Origin: Sulfidibacter corallicola
GTDB taxonomy: Bacteria > Acidobacteriota > Holophagae > Acanthopleuribacterales > Acanthopleuribacteraceae
Direction: 5' to 3'
Assembly: GCF_017498545.1 (NCBI RefSeq)
Contig: NZ_CP071793.1
Coordinates: 5,047,001-5,111,000, forward strand
Length of the DNA stretch: 64,000 nt
In this document: positions 16,990-26,513 of the stretch, piece by piece
Numbering within the stretch: the stretch's first letter is position 1
Layout of the letters: every line of letters begins with the position of its first letter
Position numbers and translations under genes: made by a program
The notes under the pieces: generated by a model
What the model was told of the DNA's origin: nothing
What the model saw: only the letters and a program-made list of their open reading frames with translations
Database searches by the model: none

Positions 16990-18477
16990 ATGCTGACCCG
17001 GCTCAAAGTCAAAGGATTCAAGAACCTGGCGAATGTGGACCTGTTTTTCGGGCCCGTGACCTGCGTGGCCGGTGCCAACGGCACGGGCAAGTCGAACCTG
17101 TTCGATGCGTTGCGGTTCCTGGGCGATGTGGCCGGTGAGGACCTGGTGACCGCGGCTCGGGCGCAGCGCGGCGTCTATGCGGACGCACAGATTCCCCAGC
17201 TCCTGTTTCATCGCGAGGGGGCGCGCCAGACCGCCAAGATCGAATTCGAGGCGGAGATGATCGTGCCGCACTCGGGATTGGACGAGCAGGAGCGGGAAGT
17301 ACTGGCGACCGCCAATCACCTGCGGTACCGGTTGGTGTTGCGTTGGCGCCCCGCCGAAGCGGAGGTGCCTGGCCGATTGGAGATCGAACACGAAGAGCTG
17401 GTACCGGTGGCGTCCCGATCGGGAGCCAACCTGCTTCACTTCCCGCACGCCAACCACTGGCGAACCAGCCTGATCCACAAAACGGACAGTGCCGCCGAGA
17501 ACCAAAAGGGTTCTTTCATTTCCACGGGCAGGGAAAAGGGCAAAAAAGTCGTTTCGCTTCGAACCGATCGCCTGCCGGTCAAGCCCATTTCGGTGCTGAC
17601 GGATGGTTTGCGTGCGACGGTGCTGTCCAGTGCCCCGTCCGACTATCCCACGGCCTGGCTGGCTCGGCGGGAAATGCAGTCCTGGCGCCATTTACAGCTC
17701 GAACCGGAGGCTCTGCGCCGGCCGGTTGCGGGACAGGCAGGCTCGCCCGAAGAGCGGGACGGTGAAGATAAGGCCCTGATTTCCGTGTGGCGGCGGGTGC
17801 GTCGCTCGTGGCAGTTGCCGCGCGACGGTTTGGAGGGAGACGGCGGTTTGGAGGGGCGTCTGGCCCAGCGCCTGATCGACCTGATCGACGACGTGCAGGC
17901 GATTCGCGCCGGTTTCGACGAGGAAACAGGCCTGACCTGGTTGGAAGTATGTGATCGATCGGGCTTGTGGTTGCCGGCCCACGCACTTTCGGACGGAACC
18001 TTGCGATTCCTGGCCTTGGCGCTGCAGGAGCAGGATCCCGGCGCGCCGCGGCTCCTGTGCCTGGAGGAGCCGGAAAACGGGCTTGCGCCCCAGCGGTTGC
18101 CGGCTTTGATGGCGTTGCTGCGAGCCCTTGCCGGCGATGTGGAGGACTTCGTCGACGAGTGCAATCCGCCATTGCAGATCCTGTTCACCACCCACGCGCC
18201 GGGATTGGTCAGCACCGCGGGGATCGACGAGTTGCTGGTCGCGGAGCTGATCAGCCCAGGCAACGCTTGTTTCCGGTTCCCCCGTGGCAGTTGGCGGAAG
18301 GCGGCCCAGCCGAGGCTCAAGCCGCTGCGGGAAGAAGACCTGGCCCCATGGCGCATCGCCGCGCCAGCGGACGAAGGCACCGAAGAGCGCGAGGAGGCGG
18401 TGGCCGTCCGACCGGGCCGAGCCACGCGCAAAACCGCACTCGACCACCCCCTGCTCCCGTTCGGCGAACCCACCTGA
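16990..18477 (+). CDS. OLD/RecF-type AAA ATPase (AAA_21), unknown role
   Basis: The 495-residue ABC-type ATPase has an N-terminal half site LKVKGFKNL with Walker A GANGTGKSN (about 29-37). The signature loop is ALSDGTLRFLALAL (about 336-349), Walker B is LLCLEEPENGL, and the switch His is in LFTTHAPGLV. The middle (about 100-310) is variable, as expected for the coiled-coil or lid insert. Proteins of this group act with a toprim, RloB-like or DUF4435 partner in anti-phage or DNA-processing systems, but no such partner follows: the next gene is 1 kb away and on the other strand. The last 60 residues are charged and low-complexity. The function is not known. Confidence 0.75.
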   Translation: MLTRLKVKGFKNLANVDLFFGPVTCVAGANGTGKSNLFDALRFLGDVAGEDLVTAARAQRGVYADAQIPQLLFHREGARQTAKIEFEAEMIVPHSGLDEQEREVLATANHLRYRLVLRWRPAEAEVPGRLEIEHEELVPVASRSGANLLHFPHANHWRTSLIHKTDSAAENQKGSFISTGREKGKKVVSLRTDRLPVKPISVLTDGLRATVLSSAPSDYPTAWLARREMQSWRHLQLEPEALRRPVAGQAGSPEERDGEDKALISVWRRVRRSWQLPRDGLEGDGGLEGRLAQRLIDLIDDVQAIRAGFDEETGLTWLEVCDRSGLWLPAHALSDGTLRFLALALQEQDPGAPRLLCLEEPENGLAPQRLPALMALLRALAGDVEDFVDECNPPLQILFTTHAPGLVSTAGIDELLVAELISPGNACFRFPRGSWRKAAQPRLKPLREEDLAPWRIAAPADEGTEEREEAVAVRPGRATRKTALDHPLLPFGEPT

Positions 18478-18669
18478 CCCGCATTCGGAGAGGGATACCG
18501 TGCCTGTAGGTGGCGCAGAGGCGGTAAGCCTGTCAGCCTGGTTGATCGAAGTTAGTGACTTGAAATAAAAGCGTTACTATAAATGCGAAGCCCGGCGGGA
18601 TGCGGAAGACTTCCCAATCGAAGTAACCAAAGCAGACAGTGCCCGCATTTCAAAAGCGTTGTCGAGCAG

Positions 18670-18788
18670 GTAGGTTGGCCCGCTGGGCCGACATTTCGAA
18701 GCGACCCAGGCGAGGAGTTCCCGAATGCCGAGAGATTCGTCGTGCCCAGTAGGTACATCCGCTGGATGTACTTTTCGAAGCGACCCAG
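18670..18788 (+). repeat. Two adjacent variable-arm hairpins, family 1
   Basis: The first is GTAGG, arm GTTGGCCC (18674-18681), GCT, arm GGGCCGAC (18685-18692), TTCGAAGCGACCCAGGC. The second is GTAGG, arm GTACATCC (18753-18760), GCT, arm GGATGTAC (18764-18771), TTTTCGAAGCGACCCAGGC. Flanks and loop are identical while the arms share almost no bases; both stems pair fully. Confidence 0.8.
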
Positions 18789-19391
18789 GCAACGGGTGAT
18801 CCAAATGCCAATGAGCGAAGCCACTCGCTCCGTATCAAGCCCACACCGAAGTGCGTTGCCTCAGAAGTTCCCGCAGGCTGAGAGAGGCGTCGTCGCGGTA
18901 CGTTGGGCAAAGGCGGTGAGCCAGCTTGCTCCACCAATCGAAGCAACGTAATAAACCATAGTATGTTACGAAAAAGAGTGAAGCACCAGGTTCCGTGAAT
19001 GACCCATGCCGAAGCAGATTTTTTGAAAGTACCCGAATGACGAGAAAGGCGCGGCGTCATAAGTTGGGCAGGGGCGGTTGGCCTGAGATCTCGATCAATC
19101 GAGGTAAATTGCTCCCTTTCAGCTAGAAGGGATAAAGTGCGAATAATGCGCGGATGGCGGGGTCCGCTATGCAAATACCCTCGGATCGGAGGGGGTGTTT
19201 TCATCGGCGGGTGATCCTGCGGAGAGGGTGTGCTCCGCTCTTGTTGATTGCTTGGATTTGAGACCTGCGCCGCTCCATCTACAGGCTTTGCACCGCTCTG
19301 GAAAGTAAGGGTTCTGCAAGCGAACGCACTTCGGTGTGGACGTGATGCGGAGGGAGTGGCTTCGCTCATCGGCATTTGGAGCGCCCGATGC

Positions 19392-19431
19392 CTGGGTTGC
19401 TTCGAAATGTCGGCCGGGCCGGCCAACCTAC
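19392..19431 (-). repeat. Variable-arm hairpin, family 1, inverted
   Basis: Read on the minus strand: GTAGG, arm GTTGGCCG, loop GCC (a change from the usual GCT), arm CGGCCGAC, ATTTCGAAGCAACCCAGGC. The plus-strand arms are 19409-19416 and 19420-19427. Confidence 0.7.
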
Positions 19432-19491
19432 CGCCACGACGGCTCTCTCAGCTTGCGGGAACTCCATCGGCACGCACTCCGGTGGGGGCGA

Positions 19492-20652
19492 TCAGCGGTT
19501 GCCGCGCATGGCGGAGGGGGATCCCAGCTCCGACATCAACTCCATCAAGTGCAGGTGGCGGTGGTTGCGCGCCATGTCCATCGCCGATAGGCCCGCCTGA
19601 CCCGGATCTTCCGGATCCGCGCCGTGCGCCATGATCAGGGTCAACATGCGTTCGTCGTTGTTGGCCACCGCGTGGTGCAACGCCTGGAATCCGTGGCGAT
19701 CGGTGCCGGTCACGTCGGCGCCGTTTTGCAGTAGCAGTAACGCGATCTGCACGTGCCCCTGGTTGGATGCCAGCACCAACACCGGCATCGCTTCGTTCGG
19801 TAGCACGCTGTTCACGTCGGCACCCTGCGCCAACGCGGCGCGAACCAGGGCCGCCTCACCGCGATCCACCGCCCAGATCAGCTTGCCGTCGGCGTCCGCC
19901 TTACGGAAATGGGCGGCTTCGTCCGGAGCGTACCCGCTCAAGGTGCGTTTGGTACGCAGGTCGAACGGATCGACCTTGATGAACAGCAAGCCCAATCCCA
20001 AACCCACCAAGGCCGCCAGCACCATCGACCACTGGGGCGCCCACGACTGGGACCCGCGGGGCGTCATGCCGTGGAGCGATTGACGTAGCCGAGTACCGGT
20101 CGCCCGGTTCTCCGTCTCGAGCGATTCGATCGCCTGAAGGAACCAGAACCGCACGTCCTCGGGCAGATCCAGGTTGGCCGGCAGGCGGTCGCCGAGACGA
20201 AAGATGCGCTTCAAATCGCGAATCAAGGCCGGGTTTTTGGGACGGTGACGGGCCAGCAGGCGAACCAGCCAGGTCAGCAGCCGCTCGCGTCCGGCGGCAT
20301 CGCACCCCAGACGGTCTTCCAAGACCTCCACCAGTTCCGGAACGAGGCGATCGTGCTCGGCGGGCCGGTGCAGATAAATGTCCCGAAACGTGTCGTAGGC
20401 TCGGAAGGCGGCCCGGGCCCCGGGACTGTCCGGGTCGGGAATCAGGTAGGCCTCTTCCAAAACCGGCGACTCGCCGCCCGCCACGGCCAGGGCGTATTCT
20501 CGGGCCTCCTGCAAACGGCGCAGGTCCTCCGCCTGGTCGTGTGGGTCCACCGTCGAGATACGTTCGTGGAAACCCTCGTTGATGGCCTCCACGTCGCGAC
20601 AGGGGCTCAGGCCGAGCAGTTGCCAATATCGGTTGTGTTGCAGGGGCGCCAT
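19492..20652 (-). CDS. Membrane protein with degenerate J-like domain and ankyrin repeats
   Basis: Residues about 7-60 look like a J domain without a usable HPD: helix I RYWQLLGL, then FHERISTVDPHD where DPHD stands at the HPD position, then helix III LRRLQEAREYAL. A helical middle part follows (to about 205). One membrane helix (about 212-232, MVLAALVGLGLGLLFI) separates it from a C-terminal domain of about four ankyrin repeats (ADADGKLIWAVDRGE, AMPVLVLASNQGHV, HGFQALHHAVANND, GLSAMDMARNHRHL). The ATG at 20652 has AGGA 6 bases upstream and removes a 16-residue tail starting at a TTG. The membrane helix suggests the ankyrin part is periplasmic, if the N-terminus stays in the cytoplasm. The function is unknown. 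Confidence 0.75.
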   Translation of the reverse strand: MAPLQHNRYWQLLGLSPCRDVEAINEGFHERISTVDPHDQAEDLRRLQEAREYALAVAGGESPVLEEAYLIPDPDSPGARAAFRAYDTFRDIYLHRPAEHDRLVPELVEVLEDRLGCDAAGRERLLTWLVRLLARHRPKNPALIRDLKRIFRLGDRLPANLDLPEDVRFWFLQAIESLETENRATGTRLRQSLHGMTPRGSQSWAPQWSMVLAALVGLGLGLLFIKVDPFDLRTKRTLSGYAPDEAAHFRKADADGKLIWAVDRGEAALVRAALAQGADVNSVLPNEAMPVLVLASNQGHVQIALLLLQNGADVTGTDRHGFQALHHAVANNDERMLTLIMAHGADPEDPGQAGLSAMDMARNHRHLHLMELMSELGSPSAMRGNR

Positions 20653-20700
20653 GTCGTGTCCTGGAAGGGAAAGTGATCGGGTGCGCTGTGTCCGAGACAA

Positions 20701-21184
20701 ATTCTATCGGAAATCGGCGGTAGTGAACATCATTGTGATGGTCGGATCCGAACTGGAGGCGTGAGTGAGCTCATCGATGGGCCTTTTTCGCGTCATGAAT
20801 AGGAGAAGTGTGCCTGTGCGCGACGCTGAATGGGTCGATCGTCGCCTCGATCGGTTTTCGGCCTTGCCAACCGAAATCCAACCTAGTTGAATGGTAAGGG
20901 AGCCGTGCCTTGGCGAGTCGGTCAGCGGCGCCGGTTTTATGCGGCGTGGCCCTGCGGTCGACCGAACGCCACCGCGACTCGCTCGCTGAAATGCGGGTTG
21001 GGATGCAGTCGTACCTTTTTCTTCGGTCGGACGCTCTGCGTGGTTCGCCGCGCATCCCGTTCACACACGGATCCTCGAAACCATATCTCCCGATACGGCC
21101 TTTTTCCAATCCCTCTATGGCTGCGCCGTATCGATCGGATCGTCCAACCACAGATTTCTACCGAATTCAGGGGGGATTTCGCCC
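20701..21184. other. Divergent intergenic region, nothing recognised
   Basis: These 484 bp separate two divergent genes and must hold both promoters, but no clear -10/-35 pair stands out. The overlapping frames on both strands have no family resemblance, so I do not call a gene. Confidence 0.45.
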
Positions 21185-24100
21185 ATGCGAACCACTTATG
21201 ATCCATCCGTTCAAGCAGGCGCCGACCGCGCCGGAAGAACGGATTCCCAGCGGCGCTCGTTCGCCGTGCTCCCGCGCCTCATCGGCTTGCTGCTCGTTGC
21301 CTTGAGCGCTGCCGGCGGCATGTCGATCGCCGCCGAGAAAACGCCTGCCGCCAAGGCGGAAGTTGCCAAAAAAGAAGAATGGAAGGTCGCCGAACCGGAT
21401 CTGCCGACCTTCCAGACCGAAATCGATACCCGCGAAGGAACCTGGATGTCCGTCGACGTCAGCCCGGACGGCAAACGCATCGTCTTCGACCTGCTCGGCG
21501 ATCTGTTCACCATGCCGATCGAAGGCGGCGAGGCCGTGGCGCTGACCTCGGGCCTCGCCTGGGACATGCAGCCGCGCTTCAGCCCGGACGGACGCTGGAT
21601 CGCCTACACCAGCGATGCCGGCGGCGGCGACAACATCTGGATCATGGACCGCGACGGCAAGAATCCGCGCAAGGTGACCGACGAATCGTTTCGCCTGATC
21701 AACAACCCCACCTGGAGTCCGGACAGCGAGTTCATCGCGGCCCGCAAGCACTTCACCGCGATGCGCAGCCTGGGCAGCGGCGAGATCTGGTTGTACCACC
21801 GCACCGGCGGCAAGGGGTTGCAGCTCAACGAAAAGCCCAACGACCAGAAGGACTTGGGCGAGCCGGCCTTTTCCCATGATGGCCGCTACATCTTCTTCAG
21901 CCAGGACACGACGCCCGGCCCGATCTTCCAGTACAACAAAGATCCCAACCCCGGCATCTACAGCATCAAGCGACTCGATCGCGAGACCGGCAAGATCGAA
22001 CTCTTCCTGCAGGGTCCCGGCGGCGCGGTGCGACCCACGCCTTCGCCGGACGGCCGCTACATGGCCTATGTACGCCGGTACCACTACAAAACCGCGCTGT
22101 TCCTGCACGACATGAAAAGCGGCGAGAACCGCTTGCTCTACGACGGCTTGGACCGCGACCTCCAGGAGACCTGGGCGATTCACGGCGTGTATCCGGGCAT
22201 TGCCTGGACGCCGGACGCCCGCGACCTGGTGTTCTGGGCCGGCGGCAAGATCCATCGCCTGCGCGTGGAAGACGGCAAGCGCGTGGAAATTCCGTTCCAC
22301 GCCAAACAGTCCCACACCATGGTCAAGGCATTGCGCTATAAGACCGAAGTGGCCCCCTCGGAGTTCGACGTCCACATGATGCGTTGGGTGACGATCTCTC
22401 CGGACGAGAAGCGCGTCGTGTTCCAGGCCCTGGGCCACCTCTACGTGGCCGATCTGCCCAACGGCGAGCCCCGTCGCCTGACCAACCAGAACGACCACTT
22501 CGAGTTCTATCCCAGCTTTTCCCGCGACGGCGCCTGGATCGTCTACAGCACCTGGCACGATCAGGATCTGGGTTCGATCCGCATGGTGTCCGCCAAGGGC
22601 GGCGTCGGTCAGGTCATCAGCAAAGAGCCCGGCCACTATCTGGAGCCCGTGTTGGCGCCCGACGGTTCGGCCGTGGCCTACCAGAAATCGGTCGGCGGGT
22701 ACCTGACCAGTCCGTTGTGGTCCAAGGAGCCCGGTATCTACCGCCAACTGCTCAAAGACGGACAGCCCGAAGGTGACCCCAAGCGCATCAGTGAAGACGG
22801 GAGCCGTCCCCATTTCGCCAAGAAGGGCGACCGCGTCTTTTTCACCGCGAGCGCCGATAAGGGTGCCCTGCTCCTGTGCAGCGTCGACATGAACGGCTTC
22901 GAACGGCGCGAGCACGTGCGCAGCGAAATGGGCGACGAACTGCGGGTGTCACCCGACGGCCGCTGGTTGGCCTTCACCGAACACCACAATGCCCACATCA
23001 CCGCCATGGTGCCCACCGGCAAGCGCTACAACATCTCTCCCAACATGAAAAGCATGCCGATCACGCGCGTTTCCAAGAACGCCGGTACCTACCTGCACTG
23101 GAGCGGCAAATCCGACAAACTGTTCTGGTCGCTGGGCAACCAGTGGTTCGAGCGGGACCTGAAACAGGCCTTCGCCTTCCTGGAGGGCGCGCCCGAATCT
23201 CTGCCGGAACCGACCGAGAAGGGTCGGACCATCGCCTTCGAGGCTCCCTATGCGCAGCCCGATGGTGTCGTGGCGCTGACCGGTGCCCGCATCATCACCA
23301 TGAAGGGTGACCAGGTGATCGAAAACGGGACCTTGATCATCGAGGGCAACCGCATCAAAGCGGTGGGCCCCGCCGGTGAGGTCGCGATTCCCAAGAAGGC
23401 CAAGGTGACCGACCTGGCCGGCAAGACCATCATTCCCGGTCTGGTGGACGTGCACGCCCACGGCCCCCAGGGTATCGACGAGATCGTTCCGCAGCAGAAC
23501 TGGCACAATTACGCCGGCCTCGCTTTCGGGGTGACCACGATTCACGATCCCTCCAACGACACCAGCACCATTTTCGCCGCGGCGGAAATGGCCAAGGCGG
23601 GCATGATCCTGGCCCCGCGCATCTTCTCCACCGGCGCCATCCTCTACGGTGCCCAGTACCCGACCCTGACCGCCAAGATCGAGAGCCTCGACGATGCGCG
23701 CGAACACCTGAAGCGCATGAAGGCCGCCGGTGCCATCTCGGTCAAGAGCTACAACCAGCCGCGCCGCAACCAGCGCCAACAGGTCCTGGTGGCGGCCCGT
23801 GAAACCGGTATGATGGTCGTGCCCGAGGGCGGTTCGCTGTTCATGCACAACATGACCCAGATCGCCGACGGCCATACCGGCATCGAGCACGCCCTGCCGC
23901 TGGCCAAGGTCTACGACGACGTGGTCCAGTTCTGGTCCGCCACCGACGTGCAGTACACCCCCACGATCGGTGTGGGCTACGGCGGGATCTGGGGCGAGAA
24001 CTTCTGGTACGACACCACCGACGTCTTCGCGCACGAGCACCTGCGCAAGTACGTACCCGGTCACGTGCTGGATGCCCGCTCTCGCCGCCGCGTCAAGGCC

Positions 24101-24571
24101 CCGTCGGAAGAGTACAACCACTTCCGTATCGCCGAGAATTGCAAGGTTCTGGCTGATGCGGGTGTCCGCGTCAACATCGGCGCCCACGGGCAACGCGAGG
24201 GTCTGGCCGCGCACTGGGAGATCTGGATGATGGTCCAGGGCGGCATGACGCCGCACGAAGCGCTTCAGGTCGCCACCGTCAACGGTGCCCGCTACCTGGG
24301 CATGGATGGCGACATCGGCTCGCTCGAATCCGGCAAGCTGGCCGACCTGGTGGTTCTGGACCAGAACCCGCTCGACGACATTCGCCACACCGAAAGCCTG
24401 CACATGGTCATGCTGAATGGTCGGCTTTACGATGCCGACACCATGAGCGAGGTCGGTGAAACCGCCAAGCCGCGCGAACCCTTCTTCTGGGAGCGTTCCG
24501 GCGAGGCCCTGCCGTCGATTTCGTCCCAGGTGCACAGCGCCCACGGCTGCGTCTGCACCGCCCACCAGTAA
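21185..24571 (+). CDS. Secreted TolB-propeller/amidohydrolase fusion
   Basis: The 1128-residue protein starts with a signal anchor (about residues 28-50, LIGLLLVALSAAGGMSIAA). It continues with TolB/PD40 propeller repeats (about 75-660: SPDGKRIVFDL, SPDGRWIAYTSDAGGGDNIW, SPDSEFIAARK and similar blades) and ends with an amidohydrolase domain (about 695-1110). The metal-site pieces are HAHG in DVHAHGPQG, the Lys in ISVKSYNQP, His in GIEHALP and NIGAHGQREGLAAHWE, and the late Asp/Gly region SLESGKLADLVVLDQNPLDD. Such proteins are known from genomes as Xaa-Pro-dipeptidase-type amidohydrolases with a WD40 part, and their substrate is unproven. It is probably periplasmic. A bidirectional terminator follows at 24791-24832. 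Confidence 0.87.
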   Translation: MRTTYDPSVQAGADRAGRTDSQRRSFAVLPRLIGLLLVALSAAGGMSIAAEKTPAAKAEVAKKEEWKVAEPDLPTFQTEIDTREGTWMSVDVSPDGKRIVFDLLGDLFTMPIEGGEAVALTSGLAWDMQPRFSPDGRWIAYTSDAGGGDNIWIMDRDGKNPRKVTDESFRLINNPTWSPDSEFIAARKHFTAMRSLGSGEIWLYHRTGGKGLQLNEKPNDQKDLGEPAFSHDGRYIFFSQDTTPGPIFQYNKDPNPGIYSIKRLDRETGKIELFLQGPGGAVRPTPSPDGRYMAYVRRYHYKTALFLHDMKSGENRLLYDGLDRDLQETWAIHGVYPGIAWTPDARDLVFWAGGKIHRLRVEDGKRVEIPFHAKQSHTMVKALRYKTEVAPSEFDVHMMRWVTISPDEKRVVFQALGHLYVADLPNGEPRRLTNQNDHFEFYPSFSRDGAWIVYSTWHDQDLGSIRMVSAKGGVGQVISKEPGHYLEPVLAPDGSAVAYQKSVGGYLTSPLWSKEPGIYRQLLKDGQPEGDPKRISEDGSRPHFAKKGDRVFFTASADKGALLLCSVDMNGFERREHVRSEMGDELRVSPDGRWLAFTEHHNAHITAMVPTGKRYNISPNMKSMPITRVSKNAGTYLHWSGKSDKLFWSLGNQWFERDLKQAFAFLEGAPESLPEPTEKGRTIAFEAPYAQPDGVVALTGARIITMKGDQVIENGTLIIEGNRIKAVGPAGEVAIPKKAKVTDLAGKTIIPGLVDVHAHGPQGIDEIVPQQNWHNYAGLAFGVTTIHDPSNDTSTIFAAAEMAKAGMILAPRIFSTGAILYGAQYPTLTAKIESLDDAREHLKRMKAAGAISVKSYNQPRRNQRQQVLVAARETGMMVVPEGGSLFMHNMTQIADGHTGIEHALPLAKVYDDVVQFWSATDVQYTPTIGVGYGGIWGENFWYDTTDVFAHEHLRKYVPGHVLDARSRRRVKAPSEEYNHFRIAENCKVLADAGVRVNIGAHGQREGLAAHWEIWMMVQGGMTPHEALQVATVNGARYLGMDGDIGSLESGKLADLVVLDQNPLDDIRHTESLHMVMLNGRLYDADTMSEVGETAKPREPFFWERSGEALPSISSQVHSAHGCVCTAHQ

Positions 24572-24790
24572 CGACCGCCACCCGGCCGACCTGTCACTGA
24601 TGCCCATCCAGAAACGGAACCGAAACTGCCGAGTTGGTTCGCTGGATGGGCTCGGTATCGGGTCTTAGGCGTCAGGTCTCGGCAAGGAACTCATTCCTAG
24701 GTGCAAAGCTGATACTTGATACCAAATTGCACTGAGAGCCTGCCGATTACGAGGTACCGTTTCAAAAATCCGCTGTTTTGGATGCCAACT

Positions 24791-24832
24791 AAAAAAAGGG
24801 CGCGTTTCCCTGGGAGGAACGCGCCCTTTTTC
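24791..24832. terminator. Bidirectional rho-independent terminator
   Basis: The stem is AAAGGGCGCGTT pairing with AACGCGCCCTTT around a CCCTGGGAGG loop, with an A-run on the left and a T-run on the right. It lies between two convergent genes and can serve both. Confidence 0.85.
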
Positions 24833-24873
24833 ATTGATGGAACGAGCTTGTCGAAAGGTTCGAGCGACCTCGA

Positions 24874-25977
24874 TCAAAGCGGCTCGAGATCGCTGGTCAC
24901 ATAGGTGAGCTCTTCATCGGCCAGGCAGTCCTTGAAGTCGATGAAGATGTAGGTCGGATATCCCAGCTCGGGGTGAAACTCGGCCTCCACGACATCCGCT
25001 TCGTCGAGGTTGTCTTCGATGAAGGAGAACAGTTCGTACACCGATTTGTAATGGGCCACCCGGGAAACGGGCACCTGACCCTCGTCCTCGCGGTAGGTGA
25101 GCGAAGTGATTTCGCCAGCGACGTACTCCGCCACCACGTCTCGGGTGTAGGTATCTGAACAGAAGCAACGACGCGACTGCACGAACCGGTACGCATTGTT
25201 GAACGACTGCTGGCCCCATTTTTCGCGGGCTTTTAGCAGCTCGGCGCGGAGCTCTTCGAACGAGGGGTAGGGATGGGCCAGATTACCGATCAGGAAACTG
25301 CTCTCCTTGTTGGCGTCGAGGGAGCCTTTCAGGCCCAGCGTGACCACCGGCAGAAGCGAGTTCAGTTCCACGAAACTGTTGGCGACCGGGTTGAACATGG
25401 TGCCCAGGTTGAGGGTCGTCTTCTCACCCGGATTCAAGAAAATCGGGTCGGCTTCGGCCAACATCTCGCCGCTTTGGGCGTGTTGCTTCAGGGTGAGCCG
25501 CGTGGCTTGGCAGGTGTTGTTGATGACCACGAAACCGTCGAAATTCTGGGTCCAGTCGGCGGTGTAGACGCGCCAGCGACGTGCGTTCTCGTGGACCGAG
25601 GGGATGTAGACCGCGTTATTGGGTTTGGCCTGCGGCTCGTAAATCAATCCTGCGAAGATGCCCTCTCTGGCGGGAAACAACAGGTAATCGGCGTCCTGGC
25701 CCTCGGTTACTTCCGTCACGGTTTTTTTGATGGTCGCACCCGCGGGCACCGGAATGACCCCTGACCAAACGTGCTCGCCGCTCTGACGGCGTGCGTCCAA
25801 AATGAAATCGACGGCCGCGTCACCGCGGTTCTCGACAACGATATAGGTCTGGAAGCTGTCGGTGTCACGGGCCACGTGGGGAAGAATCTCGTAACGCGTG
25901 AAGAGCTGTGCATGGAGCGGTTGCGGAAAAAGAGCGATCATCGAGGTGACAAGTAGTGATAAGTTCATCCATTTCAT
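24874..25977 (-). CDS. Secreted protein with C-terminal DUF6174-like domain
   Basis: The 367-residue protein begins with a clear signal peptide (MKWMNLSLLVTSMIALFPQPLHA, cut before Gln-24). The N-terminal 220 residues are beta-rich (VVENRGDAAVDFILDARR and similar) and resemble an immunoglobulin-like or jelly-roll domain. The last 120 residues, with the FCSDTY double-Cys segment CFC and the ending YPTYIFIDFKDCLADEELTYVTSDL, fit the DUF6174 pattern. AGGAGG lies 8 bases upstream of the ATG at 25977; the open frame extends further but is unsupported. The function is unknown; export to the periplasm or surface is inferred. Confidence 0.75.
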   Translation of the reverse strand: MKWMNLSLLVTSMIALFPQPLHAQLFTRYEILPHVARDTDSFQTYIVVENRGDAAVDFILDARRQSGEHVWSGVIPVPAGATIKKTVTEVTEGQDADYLLFPAREGIFAGLIYEPQAKPNNAVYIPSVHENARRWRVYTADWTQNFDGFVVINNTCQATRLTLKQHAQSGEMLAEADPIFLNPGEKTTLNLGTMFNPVANSFVELNSLLPVVTLGLKGSLDANKESSFLIGNLAHPYPSFEELRAELLKAREKWGQQSFNNAYRFVQSRRCFCSDTYTRDVVAEYVAGEITSLTYREDEGQVPVSRVAHYKSVYELFSFIEDNLDEADVVEAEFHPELGYPTYIFIDFKDCLADEELTYVTSDLEPL

Positions 25978-26513
25978 GGAAACGACCTCCTGAATTGTGG
26001 GTGCCTTCCTGTTTTGCAATCGAGAAGCCAGGAGTGGGTGGTCTGACCGAAAGAGGCGCGCGAGGCCGCGATGGGGTACCTGCGGCAGCGGTCGCGAATC
26101 CGCGCGGCGCGGGAATCGAGCTCGGTTCGGAGTCGTCGCGAACCCGGGATTCGGGACCCTTTCGGAGGCCGCGAACCGGCGCCTCACAAGGGGCTCGGCG
26201 GTCGAAATCGGTTGTCAAATCGCGACCTGACGCGAAGCCAGGTTCGAAAAACCTAACCTCTTCTGAGAAACAGGTTTCGGTTTTCCAGAGAGTTCAGAAT
26301 CTGATATATTGAAGGACCGCCTAATACGATTCTACTCCAATCACGGCGATTTGCGAGGACTCCTTTCCCAGATGTCATTTGGTGCCAGCGTCGGCCGCAA
26401 TGCCAGAAAATGAATCATCGTGCCAGCATTTGTTGCGGGTTTGAAACCGGCCGACGGGTTTTTGTGTGCATCGAATGGATGCCGTTAGCGGGATGCGTCC
26501 TCAGGGGGTTTAT
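25978..26513. other. Divergent intergenic region upstream of the PilT-like gene
   Basis: The region is GC-rich up to about 26230, then AT-richer (26240-26400), where the promoter of the downstream ATPase should lie. No pair of hexamers is convincing. Short frames on both strands have no family resemblance. Confidence 0.45.

Larger units (their letters stand above)
18478..19491. other. Gene-free repeat patch with family 1 hairpins
   Basis: This 1014-bp region lies between the 3' ends of two convergent genes. It holds hairpin elements at 18506-18551 (degenerate), 18670-18702, 18753-18780, 18896-18946 (degenerate), 19070-19105 (degenerate) and 19392-19431 (inverted). Connecting words such as GAGTTCCCGAATGC are shared with the patches at 2.5 and 34.2 kb. 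No reading frame has family resemblance. Confidence 0.75.

Noticed and set aside
20771..21151. Possible 126-codon gene on the minus strand
   Set aside because: Arg/Ser-rich peptide without motif, no ribosome site, overlapped by frames on the other strand.
21167..24607. Two open frames of more than 550 codons on the minus strand
   Set aside because: Both are antisense to the propeller-amidohydrolase and have the typical Val/Gly/His-rich antisense composition.
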